This document shows, piece after piece, positions 47,820 to 56,475 of a stretch of DNA of 64,000 nt. Location: NCBI RefSeq assembly GCF_008806955.1, contig NZ_CP031727.1, positions 1 through 64,000 of the forward strand, in the 5' to 3' direction. The notes under the pieces were generated by a model that saw only the letters and a list, made by a program, of their open reading frames with translations, did no database searches and was not told where the DNA came from. The position numbers were made by a program, and so were the translations under genes. The DNA is from Cellvibrio sp. KY-YJ-3. Its GTDB lineage: Bacteria > Pseudomonadota > Gammaproteobacteria > Pseudomonadales > Cellvibrionaceae. Positions within the stretch are counted from its first letter, which is position 1. Every line of letters starts with the position of its first letter.

Positions 47820-48365
47820 CTAGGATGCCAAGGCACAGCATTCATATTCACTGACTATTTGATTTACCCAGGTGGCTACACGCCTATCGGTTAATTCAAA
47901 TTGTTGGTCTTCATCTATTGCTAAACCACAAAATTCCGTTTTACTTTCATTTAATGCCAGCGATGCCGCCACTTTATATCCCTCTGCTGGCCAATGGCCG
48001 ATGACCTGTGCGCCCGTTGCTAATACACGCTCGTATAGCCAGCCCATAGCATCGACAAAATAATCACCGTAACCGCGCTGATCACCCAAACCATAAAGCG
48101 CTACCACCGCTTGGGATAAATCAGTGAGTTGTAAATCTCCTTCAAAATCTTCCCAGTCCTCTTGAATACCCCCAAAATCCCACGTGGGAATTCCCATCAC
48201 CAAAAAGCGATACTGTTGCAGCACCACCGAGGTAACGTCGCACACATTCATCATGTCCACGCTGTAACCATAACTGCGCAATGCCTGTGCGATTTTTTCT
48301 CCAATCTCTTGTGTGTTACCCGTGTCTGTGCCAAACACCAAGGCGATATTTGCTTGCGGCGCCAT
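47820..48365 (-). CDS. flavodoxin (long-chain, FldA/FldB-like)
   Basis: This 181-residue protein has the FMN phosphate-binding loop FGTDTGNTQ at the N-terminus, GIPTWDFGGIQEDW and GLGDQRGYGDYFVDAMG, as in enterobacterial FldA and FldB. Flavodoxins replace ferredoxin as low-potential electron carriers when iron is scarce, fitting its place after a TonB receptor and FTR1 cluster. GAGG precedes the ATG. It could in principle also support the flavoenzymes converging on it, but the strand and operon point to iron limitation. Confidence 0.9.
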   Translation of the reverse strand: MAPQANIALVFGTDTGNTQEIGEKIAQALRSYGYSVDMMNVCDVTSVVLQQYRFLVMGIPTWDFGGIQEDWEDFEGDLQLTDLSQAVVALYGLGDQRGYGDYFVDAMGWLYERVLATGAQVIGHWPAEGYKVAASLALNESKTEFCGLAIDEDQQFELTDRRVATWVNQIVSEYECCALAS

Positions 48366-48396
48366 AGATAATTTCCTCTTTCTTTGCGTACAACTC

Positions 48397-48424
48397 CCCT
48401 GCGCGATGCAACTATCGCGCAGGG
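48397..48424 (-). terminator. strong stem-loop between receptor and flavodoxin genes
   Basis: CCCTGCGCGAT and ATCGCGCAGGG form a perfect 11-bp stem with a 6-nt loop. It lacks a T-run on the minus strand, so it may be an mRNA processing or attenuation site rather than a full terminator. Confidence 0.45.
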
Positions 48425-48448
48425 AATTTCTACTTCCCTAAAATAAAC

Positions 48449-48484
48449 AGATAAATTAATAGATAAATTAATAGATAAATTAAT
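48449..48484. repeat. three tandem 12-bp repeats
   Basis: AGATAAATTAAT occurs three times head to tail with no change, just after the receptor stop codon. Copy number may vary between strains. Confidence 0.8.
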
Positions 48485-48492
48485 GCGTTTTA

Positions 48493-50826
48493 TTAAAACA
48501 CGTAACTCACACTCGCTTTGAAATTGCGCCCCGGTTCTGCATAGCGATTAATACCATCGCCACTGACTCCACCGCGTGCACCACCAGCGCCCTCGGTGAC
48601 AAATTGCACCCGCTGCCAGCGCCAATATTGTTCGTCGGTAATGTTGTACAACCCCATGGTGATTTTTAACGCGGGCGTAACCTGATAGCGCCCTTGCAAA
48701 TCAAACAAGGTAAATGCATCGGTTAAAAATGCCGCGCCTTGGCTTTGTGTGCCGTTAACATCAGTCACCACTACATCATCCGCATTTTTACTGCCTGAGC
48801 GAGTCATGCTAAAACTCGCCGCCCAGCGACGATCATCGGGTTGGTACTCAATACCAACAACACCCGAGTGCGGCACAATACTTAACAGCGGGTCGCCATT
48901 TTTCTTTTCGCCTTCGTTGTAGGAGTAGGCAAAACGCAGCGCGATATTGCGATCCAGATTCCACTGCCCATCCATTTCAAAACCTTTCACTACCACCTCG
49001 CCACTATTAACCGGCATGGTGTAGTCATCGCCCGTTGCATTAGTGCAAGTACCGCGACTACAGCTTTGAAAAACCGTATCGTTTAAACGTGTGAGAGTTT
49101 GGGTTTCAATAAAATTGCTGTAGTCGTCGTGAAAAATAGCGGCGTTAATTTGCACACGATGATTGGCAAAACCATAGCGCAACTCTTTATTCAAACTTTC
49201 TTCGGCTTTCAAATCGGGGTTGGCGACCGAATCCCATAACAGCACCTCCTGCCCTGTTGCCGCATCCGTTCCTACACTGGTCACTGTGGTGTAATAAAGA
49301 TTTTCGGTAGAGGGCGCACGAAAGCCAGTTCCCAGTTGCACAGCGAGGTGTTGTTGCGCGGTAAATTGATAATCCGCACCTAATTGCCAGGTCGCCTGCG
49401 TAAAGTTCACATCGCCAATAGTGGCCGATGCATCCTGATACTGCGCGCCCAATTCCGGTGAATAGTCAAAACTGTCAACCCGCGCCCCCAGGTTAAATGT
49501 CCACGGGGAATTAACCAGCACCAGTTGATCGCGCACAAATCCATGCCAATGAGTCACTGCAGTTTCCGGTACAAAGTCCGGGTCAACTTCCACCAATGAA
49601 GCCGTATTACTGGTGCCGATATAACGGGTATCGATGGAGGCATAATTCACATCGCGCACTTCTGCACCCAGGCCGTAGATTAATTCCTGTTCCAGTGCAG
49701 TGCCGGCGATATTTTTACTGAATTTAAACCGCGTGGTGTGAGCATCCTGCTCGTAGTAACGATCCTCCGAGCGATAACAGGGCGATACCCCTTGTGGGCA
49801 GGTAGTGGAATTAAACAGCATCAAGGTATAACCACTGTTGTAGCTGTTTTGATAATCGTAATTCCAATCAAACACATCAAACCAACGGGACTCGGCAAGC
49901 CATTGGTAATTCACGCCGATGCGATCGCGCTCGTTGTCGTCATCCGTAGTGCGCGTTAAATAACTCGCATCCACACGCGATAAATTATTGAGCTGTGAAT
50001 TCGCACGATAGTGTTCAGCAACCATTCCTAAGCGATGGGATGGGCTGGCATAAAAATACAATTTGACTAACGCGTTGGTGGATTCTGCCTCGAGCGGGTC
50101 GGCAATTTCGCGCGCGCCACCGGTAATATTTTCACCCTTACCATACACTTCCAATTCATGACTTTGACGCTGGGTGAGCACCAGTAAACTCTCCCAGGCA
50201 CCGGTGCGATTGGCGAGTGTTGCGCTGAGTAAGGCTTCATCAGAATCACTGGCGTAGCCGGTTTTCAGGCTGAGAAACGTGTCGTCGCCCTGCGCTGCCA
50301 AATAATCTGCCGGGTCTTTGGTGACAAACATAACCGCGCCCGACAAACCACCACTACCGGCAGCGATTGAATCCGCGCCTTTAATAATTTCTACCGATTT
50401 CAGTGCGTCTATATCCAACCCGCCGCGTGTGGAGCGAAAAAAATCGTAGGCTTGATAGCTCGCCGGATCGAGGGTTTCACCCATGGATAAACCATCTACA
50501 GTCATGGCTACACGATCGCCATCCAAACCGCGAATATTAAAACCATTAGCGCCAAACCGGCCTATATCGCTCACACTCACGCCAGGCATATAGCGCACCA
50601 AATCATCCAGATCGGTCACTTGCTGATTATCCAATGCCTCGCGGTTTACTAACTGACTGGATGGATGCGCCGACTCTTGTTCAGCTTGCGCCGTGACCAC
50701 TACTTTGCCCAATTTCTTTTTTTGTGTGCCGGCCTGCACCGAATCGGCAGCTGACACCTGAGCAGATGCAAGCACGGCGCACGCCATAAATGCAGCGAGT
50801 AAATTACGGGGAAACAACTTTTTCAT
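48493..50826 (-). CDS. TonB-dependent receptor of the heme/hemoglobin-receptor type
   Basis: This outer-membrane receptor of about 777 residues has a signal peptide (VSAAD), a TonB-box-like KVVVTAQ, a plug (YMPGVSVSD, NIRGLDGDRVAMTVDG) and a barrel ending in SVSYVF. FRAPSTENLY and NPDL match the FRAP/NPNL boxes of heme receptors, and the terminal QYWRWQR and RYAEPGRN are typical of that group. However, no His lies between the two boxes, where heme receptors keep one, so the ligand may be something else. The ATG at 50826 has GAGG upstream. Confidence 0.88.
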   Translation of the reverse strand: MKKLFPRNLLAAFMACAVLASAQVSAADSVQAGTQKKKLGKVVVTAQAEQESAHPSSQLVNREALDNQQVTDLDDLVRYMPGVSVSDIGRFGANGFNIRGLDGDRVAMTVDGLSMGETLDPASYQAYDFFRSTRGGLDIDALKSVEIIKGADSIAAGSGGLSGAVMFVTKDPADYLAAQGDDTFLSLKTGYASDSDEALLSATLANRTGAWESLLVLTQRQSHELEVYGKGENITGGAREIADPLEAESTNALVKLYFYASPSHRLGMVAEHYRANSQLNNLSRVDASYLTRTTDDDNERDRIGVNYQWLAESRWFDVFDWNYDYQNSYNSGYTLMLFNSTTCPQGVSPCYRSEDRYYEQDAHTTRFKFSKNIAGTALEQELIYGLGAEVRDVNYASIDTRYIGTSNTASLVEVDPDFVPETAVTHWHGFVRDQLVLVNSPWTFNLGARVDSFDYSPELGAQYQDASATIGDVNFTQATWQLGADYQFTAQQHLAVQLGTGFRAPSTENLYYTTVTSVGTDAATGQEVLLWDSVANPDLKAEESLNKELRYGFANHRVQINAAIFHDDYSNFIETQTLTRLNDTVFQSCSRGTCTNATGDDYTMPVNSGEVVVKGFEMDGQWNLDRNIALRFAYSYNEGEKKNGDPLLSIVPHSGVVGIEYQPDDRRWAASFSMTRSGSKNADDVVVTDVNGTQSQGAAFLTDAFTLFDLQGRYQVTPALKITMGLYNITDEQYWRWQRVQFVTEGAGGARGGVSGDGINRYAEPGRNFKASVSYVF

Positions 50827-50995
50827 TTTATCCTCATTAACCAATACAACATCGTTTTTTATATGCCGAAGCGCTTATGGCAATTCGGCACGCATATTTT
50901 TTTGGCTAACAAGGCACACTCTTTTATGAGTTTTTGATTTTTCTTTTTTTGGAGATAAAAATTTTGGGGTGATCAAGTGGTAGGTGAAAAATTAT

Positions 50996-51520
50996 TTACG
51001 GTGTGGGCAATGGATCTTGCTCGTTGATGACACCATCCTTATTTAAATCCCAGCCGGTGAACATCCGTGTTCCTGAGACAGCAAATTCCTTCACCGTAAG
51101 ATCTCCATCCTTGTCCTTATCCAACACCCCAAACCGCACATGGGCTTGTTTGAGTTGTTTGGTTCTATGCTCTTTTTGCTCCTCAGTCATACGCGCGACA
51201 AACTCCTGCACATACTCGGCTTCATCAATACGCTGATCCTGATTGCTATCCATAGCACGTAAATGTGCCGCGCGCGCCTGATCAAATTCGGCGCGAGTTA
51301 AAACGCCATCACCGTTTTGATCGTAATCCTTGATAAAACTCTGGCGATGCCCGGCACTCGCGCCGTGACTGCGCTGATGCGGGGTAGCACTGTGCGCTTT
51401 TTTAGCTGCTGCCTTAGGCTCCGGGTTAGATTCTGATGTGGATTCTGGTTTCGGTGCTGATTGGCAGGCGGTTAATAGCAACAATGCCAGTGGCAGTACA
51501 AAATATTTTTTAGCCATCAT
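50996..51520 (-). CDS. EF-hand lipoprotein
   Basis: This protein of about 174 residues has a lipoprotein signal (LLLLTAC, Cys19), a Pro/Ala/Lys/His-rich linker and four EF-hand-type loops (DQNGDGVLTRAEF, DSNQDQRIDEAEY, DKDKDGDLTVKEF, DLNKDGVINEQD). It should bind calcium or similar ions at the periplasmic face of a membrane. It lies 169 bases before the receptor gene and overlaps or abuts the end of the DUF4198 gene, all in one direction. Start: double ATG at 51520; a longer frame to 51580 overlaps the upstream gene. Confidence 0.82.
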   Translation of the reverse strand: MMAKKYFVLPLALLLLTACQSAPKPESTSESNPEPKAAAKKAHSATPHQRSHGASAGHRQSFIKDYDQNGDGVLTRAEFDQARAAHLRAMDSNQDQRIDEAEYVQEFVARMTEEQKEHRTKQLKQAHVRFGVLDKDKDGDLTVKEFAVSGTRMFTGWDLNKDGVINEQDPLPTP

Positions 51521-51557
51521 AAAAATTTTCTCGTCATCAATATAAATGTTGGAAAAA

Positions 51558-52376
51558 TTACAGCGCCGGTTGCACGGCAAAACTCAGGGTGTAGATGTAA
51601 CCGTAATTAGGCGCCTCAGCTCCCTTGGGTGCGGGTGCACTTTTGCGCAGGTGCAGCAAATAAATACCGGCGTTATTGAGTTCAACACTGGCCTTGCCGC
51701 TGTGATCTGTAGTGGTGGTGTATGCAGGTTGTTGCTGTTGAGTGGAATCCTGCGCGCTAAAAATACTGACAGGCTGATTCACCAGCGGTTTGCCATCCAG
51801 CAATACCGAAAATTCAAACTTCTCACCCGCATATAAATCATTGGGGTGAGTGATGGGTACCAACTCCAAACCTTTGTTATAGGGTTTCAGCGCGCTAGTG
51901 TCCGGGGCTTTTAAAGTCACATAGGTTTCCGCGAGGGTGACAGATTGATAGTGATCGAGCAGCTTGTGCCCTTTGGGCAAAACCTCTTTGGGGTCGCGGG
52001 TGTGTTTGCGTTCACCATTGAGTTCATACATGCGAAATACCGCACCCAAACGTGTGCCGGTGGTGAAGCGATAGGTGCCCTCCTGCTGCGCTTGATATTC
52101 CAGCACACTGCGGCTGGTAAATTGCTCCACCCGCGCGGGCGCCACCCAAACACCAGCCGGTGTTAGCACCTGAAAATTGCCGTTATCAAAGGCCACATCG
52201 GAGTGGAAAAAGGTTTCAGCAAACCCCGCATCCAGGCTGATCCAACCCTTGTGCGCAGGTTCAAAGGCGGTGGGGGCGATGAACGGCGTGTGGGCATATA
52301 CCGCCGAACAAAAACCGAGAACGAACATAAAAGAAAGGGAAAACGCGAGCAGGGTAAAACCTGATAAAGCTTTCAT
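51558..52376 (-). CDS. DUF4198 family periplasmic protein
   Basis: This 272-residue protein has a signal peptide (about 1-28, YAH) and matches the DUF4198 family (HTPFIAPTAF, FHSDVAFDN, GTYRFTTGTR, HPNDLYAGEKFEFSVLLDGKPL, GIYLLHLRK). Family members often accompany TonB receptors or metal transporters and are thought to handle metal or cofactor outside the cytoplasm. The C-terminal part looks like an immunoglobulin-like beta domain. AGGAG precedes the ATG. A Fur-like inverted-repeat site lies 70-105 bases upstream. Confidence 0.8.
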   Translation of the reverse strand: MKALSGFTLLAFSLSFMFVLGFCSAVYAHTPFIAPTAFEPAHKGWISLDAGFAETFFHSDVAFDNGNFQVLTPAGVWVAPARVEQFTSRSVLEYQAQQEGTYRFTTGTRLGAVFRMYELNGERKHTRDPKEVLPKGHKLLDHYQSVTLAETYVTLKAPDTSALKPYNKGLELVPITHPNDLYAGEKFEFSVLLDGKPLVNQPVSIFSAQDSTQQQQPAYTTTTDHSGKASVELNNAGIYLLHLRKSAPAPKGAEAPNYGYIYTLSFAVQPAL

Positions 52377-52443
52377 CGATGGCTCCTGTAAGACCCAGCT
52401 GCTGCCAGGGACAATGAATTAGGGAGCCAATCATACGCAAAGA

Positions 52444-52480
52444 TGAGAACCGTTATCAATACAAATGATAACAATTCTTG
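52444..52480. promoter_or_regulatory. Fur-like site of overlapping inverted repeats
   Basis: TGAGAAC-C-GTTATCA (52444-52458) is a 7-1-7 palindrome with one mismatch, the Fur-box pattern. GTTATCA and TGATAAC (52452-52472) form a perfect inverted repeat with 7 bases between, and ATTCTTG extends the array. It lies upstream of the DUF4198 gene and would let iron repress the DUF4198/EF-hand/receptor/flavodoxin genes. Confidence 0.6.
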
Positions 52481-52506
52481 TTTGACAGGTTAAGTCAACC
52501 GGAATA

Positions 52507-53232
52507 CTAGAACTCGAACTCAAGCCCAAAGCGCAGGCTGGTGTCCGGTGTTTCTGCATCCAGACCAAACATCAGGCCCAGCTCCCAGCGCAGCTGCTTG
52601 CGGCCACCCAATTTCTGGATGCCCATTAGCGCCGGACCGGCGGCCCAATCCTGATCATCCAGATAAATTTCCAGTGCAGGCTCCAGTGCGGCGGAATAGC
52701 GATAACGAAATTGAGCGCGCAGTGCGGTTTCCACTTCCTCTTCGATATCTGCGCCGTATTCGTATTCGACTATAGCGTTGGCCGTCGCCACCCAGCGGCT
52801 GCCCAATTCTTTAGCCCAAAGTAAACCCACCGCCAGTTCGCGGCGATCAATATCCCGCGCACCACCCGCCTCCACCAAGAGCCCCCAATCCGCCCAGTAC
52901 TCACCCTGCTCGGTGATTTGCCATTTTAATTCCGCTTCATAACCGCGGATTTCTTCACCGTCGTGGCCGATGGATTCACTGAGCAAATACACTTCGGTGA
53001 AAATTTTATCGCTCCACGCGTAACCCACGCCCACGCGGTTTAACAAAATATCCTCGCCGCCCAGATCGCGTAGGGTCGCGCCGTACTCCAATTCGCGCTC
53101 GCCCTGTTCAACGTAAGGCTGGTAAACACGGGTGATATCGGCATAAACAGGTGCGATAAAAAAAAGCGCCGCACAGACGGCACTACCCAGCAGAGAATAT
53201 TTAATCCTTTTTTTAATAATTGTTTTAATCAT
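52507..53232 (-). CDS. exported beta-barrel-like protein coupled to FTR1
   Basis: This protein of about 241 residues has a signal peptide (about 1-31, VYA-D) and then alternating amphipathic strands rich in Tyr, Trp, Glu and Gly, ending in LRFGLEFEF. The terminal Phe and strand pattern suggest a small outer-membrane beta-barrel. I do not recognise the family. The ATG at 53232 overlaps the FTR1 stop by 8 bases, so the two are translationally coupled, which points to a role in iron or copper passage across the outer membrane (inference). Confidence 0.72.
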   Translation of the reverse strand: MIKTIIKKRIKYSLLGSAVCAALFFIAPVYADITRVYQPYVEQGERELEYGATLRDLGGEDILLNRVGVGYAWSDKIFTEVYLLSESIGHDGEEIRGYEAELKWQITEQGEYWADWGLLVEAGGARDIDRRELAVGLLWAKELGSRWVATANAIVEYEYGADIEEEVETALRAQFRYRYSAALEPALEIYLDDQDWAAGPALMGIQKLGGRKQLRWELGLMFGLDAETPDTSLRFGLEFEF

Positions 53233-54040
53233 GGTTTTGATCTCGCTTGCGCCATACACCACCCACCACTGCCTGCACTACCAAAAACAATCCTGCCAAT
53301 AAAATCGGGGCAATCGCGGCGCCATAAAAAATAATTTGAATCGGTGTGGGCTGAGCGTCGTAACCGAGCAGTGCATACAACAGCTCACCCAACCAACTTT
53401 GTTCGGCCACAATAAAACTGCTGTCCCACAGCGGCTCTGCTGAATCCAACAAACCAATTTGCAATAATTGCTTGGCAATTTGCATGGATAAACCACCAGC
53501 CAATAAGGTAGCAATGACTAAAAATGTTGGCAGAAAAAATTGGCGACGCATAAACACTAACAGGTAATAGGTGATAGCGCCCAAACTCAAACCGATTCCC
53601 GTACCGATTATCGCGCCGATTAACGCAGAGGTGAGCGCATCGGGTTTCTGGGTAAAACTGGATAAATAAATCCAGACTTCAGAGCCTTCACGCATTAGAG
53701 AAAAACTCACAATAATCACAAACAATAGCGACAGGCTTAAGCGCTGCAACGTTTCTTGTTTGTACAACTGCGGCATCAACATTAGCGCAAGCAAAATAAA
53801 ACTGAGTGCTACCACAGCATATAAACCGGCGTTAAGTATTTCCTGCCCGGTACCCTCCAGCGCGTCGGCAATCGCATAGGCATTGTGTGCAAGAAACCAT
53901 GAACCCAGCACACCTATCAGCAACGCCCACAAACTCCACACCAGCCGCAATTCATATTGCCGGCTGAGTGCGAGCAACAGGCTGAACATCAGTGCCGCCT
54001 CTAATACTTCGCGCAATACTAACAACACGGCATCGACCAT
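53225..54040 (-). CDS. FTR1-family high-affinity iron permease
   Basis: This 271-residue inner-membrane protein has seven hydrophobic segments and the two R-E-x-x-E iron-binding motifs of the FTR1/EfeU family: REVLE (residues 10-14) and REGSE (117-121). It imports ferric iron after oxidation. It follows the cupredoxin gene by one base, and GGAG lies before its ATG. The pair resembles EfeUO-type systems in which a periplasmic cupredoxin domain assists the permease, here as a separate small protein. Confidence 0.9.
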   Translation of the reverse strand: MVDAVLLVLREVLEAALMFSLLLALSRQYELRLVWSLWALLIGVLGSWFLAHNAYAIADALEGTGQEILNAGLYAVVALSFILLALMLMPQLYKQETLQRLSLSLLFVIIVSFSLMREGSEVWIYLSSFTQKPDALTSALIGAIIGTGIGLSLGAITYYLLVFMRRQFFLPTFLVIATLLAGGLSMQIAKQLLQIGLLDSAEPLWDSSFIVAEQSWLGELLYALLGYDAQPTPIQIIFYGAAIAPILLAGLFLVVQAVVGGVWRKRDQNHD

Positions 54041-54041
54041 A

Positions 54042-54386
54042 TTACTGCTCCACCCGAATCACACCCTGCGCGGTCTTGGGATTAAACTCGCCAAAAAAAG
54101 GATAATCGCCCGGCTTGAGCGGGCCAATAAAAATTGTCGCTTTGGCACCGCCCATAATTACTTTTTCACGATTGAGTTCGTAACTTTCAAACTCTTCGGG
54201 TGTTGGGTCCTGATTGATAACCAGTAATTTAATTTTGGTATTGGCGGGCACGACCAATTGCGAGGGATAAAATAAATGCCCACGAATCTCAATAGTGAAA
54301 GTCGGCACTTCTGCCTGTAAAAAACTGCTTAGCAATAACAGCATCAACCCCACACAAAGGGGAAAAGTATTAGCTATTTTTTTCAT
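54042..54386 (-). CDS. periplasmic cupredoxin-domain protein
   Basis: This 114-residue protein has a signal peptide (about 1-25, LQA-E) followed by one cupredoxin domain (FTIEIRGHLFYPSQLVVPANT, GDYPFFGEFNP) like the N-terminal domain of EfeO. The classic blue-copper His-Cys-His set is not complete: no Cys remains in the domain, so it may bind iron or copper differently. It overlaps the end of the kinase gene by 17 bases and is directly followed by FTR1. The ATG at 54386 is chosen for its signal peptide and upstream GAG. Confidence 0.85.
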   Translation of the reverse strand: MKKIANTFPLCVGLMLLLLSSFLQAEVPTFTIEIRGHLFYPSQLVVPANTKIKLLVINQDPTPEEFESYELNREKVIMGGAKATIFIGPLKPGDYPFFGEFNPKTAQGVIRVEQ

Positions 54387-55782
54387 TGTGATTATCTCTA
54401 CTAGCGCCATGCTCAATTTTTTTAATCGTTACCGGTGCAGCAATGGCCGCAAAGGTCACTATGGCTAACAGGCCGTGATCAAAACGCGATTGGGTGAGCG
54501 CAATCTGTGCGTTATGCAACTCCACCACCTGCTGCACAATTGACAAGCCCAAACCGCAACCGGGCGTTTGTGAATTGTGACGATCCCCACCCACCCGATA
54601 AAAACGATCAAATACCCGCGCCTGTTGCTCAGCAGGAATACCGGGGCCGTTATCCATCACCTCCAACACTACATCCTTGCCGCGCAGCCAACTATTCACC
54701 ACAATCAAACCGCCCGCCGGGGTGTATTTAATGGCATTGCCAAGTAAATTATTGAGCAGCGATGCCAGTGCTGCACGATCGCCCAGCACCCAGCACTCAT
54801 CGCCATTAAATTCGATCTGGTGATTTTTTTGCGCGAGTGATGCACTGCAATCCACCACCGTTTGTTTTGCCAGCATGGTTAAATTCACCGGCTCAAAGCG
54901 GCCCATAAAATGATCTGGCGCGGTGCGGTTGAGCAGTAATATTTGCTCAACTAGATAACTCATGCGTTCAATACCCAACTGTAGTTTCACCACCGATTCC
55001 GGTGCTGGATGCAATTCCCTGGCTAAATTTTCGCAGTGAATTTTGAGTGCGGCGAGCGGTGTACGCAGTTCGTGGGCCGCATCGCCAGAGAAACGTTTTT
55101 CACGCGCAAAGGAGGCATCCAGGCGGCGCAACAATTCATTGGCCGATTGTGCCAGCTGCAATAATTCTACTGGCATGTCACGCTGTTCAAGCGGATGTAA
55201 ATCTGTCGCTTCACGCTGACGCAATTCCCGCGCGAGCTTGGCAACGGGGCGCAAGCCCACACCGGCCACCGACCAGATAATTAGCGCAATTAATGGCAGC
55301 GCCAGCACCATGGGGTAAACCGCTTGCAAAATCATGGATTCTGCCAAGCGATAACGCTGATCATCGCGCTCGGCAATAATGTACCAACTTTGTTTGTCGC
55401 TACTGGCGGTGACTAATAAATGCCAGCGGTAATTATTAAAATTAAAATAGCGAAAGCCCTCCTCCAGCGATACCAGAACTGTATCTGGCATGGCAGCCGA
55501 GCGCGCCAATAATGTTCCATCATTATTAACCCATTGAAATTCCAAGGAGGATTCAACATCGCTGGCACGCGCCGGAAATTCAATGACGCGATTTGTATTG
55601 CCCGTTATTGCATGCAATGGCAAGGCATAATTTAATAAATCTACTTGTTGTAATAAACGTTGATTAAATAAACGTTCCGCTTCATCCATACTGCCGAGAT
55701 AACCGCGCACCGCCGCCGCAAAATTTGCCAGTGTCACTATCGCCACCAACACAATGACCAAAAAACGGCGAATGGATTTCAC
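54370..55782 (-). CDS. sensor histidine kinase, QseC/PmrB type
   Basis: This 470-residue membrane kinase has two transmembrane segments (about 7-24 and 151-173) with a periplasmic sensor of about 125 residues between, a HAMP-like region, HisKA with His237 (GDAAHELRTP) and an ATPase domain (NNLLGNAIKYTP, DNGPGIP, GCGLGLSIV). The sensor resembles the 2CSK-type domain of QseC. Start is a GTG that overlaps the regulator stop (GTGA). The next genes are cupredoxin and FTR1, so a metal signal, as for Fe3+-sensing PmrB, is plausible but unproven. Confidence 0.9.
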   Translation of the reverse strand: MKSIRRFLVIVLVAIVTLANFAAAVRGYLGSMDEAERLFNQRLLQQVDLLNYALPLHAITGNTNRVIEFPARASDVESSLEFQWVNNDGTLLARSAAMPDTVLVSLEEGFRYFNFNNYRWHLLVTASSDKQSWYIIAERDDQRYRLAESMILQAVYPMVLALPLIALIIWSVAGVGLRPVAKLARELRQREATDLHPLEQRDMPVELLQLAQSANELLRRLDASFAREKRFSGDAAHELRTPLAALKIHCENLARELHPAPESVVKLQLGIERMSYLVEQILLLNRTAPDHFMGRFEPVNLTMLAKQTVVDCSASLAQKNHQIEFNGDECWVLGDRAALASLLNNLLGNAIKYTPAGGLIVVNSWLRGKDVVLEVMDNGPGIPAEQQARVFDRFYRVGGDRHNSQTPGCGLGLSIVQQVVELHNAQIALTQSRFDHGLLAIVTFAAIAAPVTIKKIEHGASRDNHNEKNS

Positions 55783-56438
55783 GGCTTGGACACCATGTAA
55801 CCAATACCGCGAATAGTGCGAATAAAATCGGCGGGCAATTTTTTACGCAAATTATGAATGTGCACTTCAATCGCGTTACTCGCCACTTCATCGCCCCAGG
55901 AATACAATTTTGCTTCCAATCCCTCGCGGGTTTGAATCACCCCGGCGCTTTCCATCAGCGCTTTTAACAGCATATATTCGCGGCGCGATAAACTGAGCGG
56001 CACCCCATCCACACTCGCTTCATGCTGCGCAGTATTAACCGCGACAGAGGCAATGGTAATCACAGAGGAAGAGGCTGTGCCCAAACGCCGTTCCAGTACC
56101 CGCAAACGTGCGAGCAATTCATCGAGCGCAAAGGGTTTAGTGAGGTAATCGTCGGCGCCGGAATCCAGCCCTGCAACTTTGTCGGTGGTGGTATCGCGTG
56201 CAGTAAGAATTAATACCTGGGTGTGCAATTTTTTTTGTCGCACCCGTTTTAATACCTCCAGCCCGTCCATATCGGGTAGGCCCAAATCCAGCAGCAAAAT
56301 ATCCGGCGGCTCAGCAACTACCTGGGTGCACGCCGCTTTGCCATTGTCCAACCAATTAACGGCAAAGCCAGCGCGTTTTAATGCACTGACAATGCCGTCG
56401 GCGAGCAAACTGTCATCCTCTACCAGCAATATTTGCAT
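55779..56438 (-). CDS. OmpR-family response regulator, QseB/PmrA type
   Basis: This 219-residue regulator has a receiver domain (Asp51 phospho-acceptor in LLLDLGLP, Lys101 in YLTKPF) and a C-terminal winged helix (LSRREYMLLKALM, NAIEVHIHNLRKKL, IRTIRGIGYM). It resembles QseB and PmrA. Regulators of this group bind a CTTAA-type direct repeat; a perfect copy (CTTAAT-N5-CTTAAG, minus strand) lies before the hemolysin-family gene that opens this operon, so autoregulation is likely. It is coupled to the kinase gene. Confidence 0.92.
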   Translation of the reverse strand: MQILLVEDDSLLADGIVSALKRAGFAVNWLDNGKAACTQVVAEPPDILLLDLGLPDMDGLEVLKRVRQKKLHTQVLILTARDTTTDKVAGLDSGADDYLTKPFALDELLARLRVLERRLGTASSSVITIASVAVNTAQHEASVDGVPLSLSRREYMLLKALMESAGVIQTREGLEAKLYSWGDEVASNAIEVHIHNLRKKLPADFIRTIRGIGYMVSKP

Positions 56439-56475
56439 TCAGCATTCCGTTAACGTAATTCGGTGGGGAACCCGA

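Noticed and set aside
47820-48365. Flavodoxin as the dedicated electron donor of the halogenases
   Set aside because: It is on the opposite strand in the iron cluster; flavin halogenases need reduced FAD from a reductase, and nothing links the two operons.
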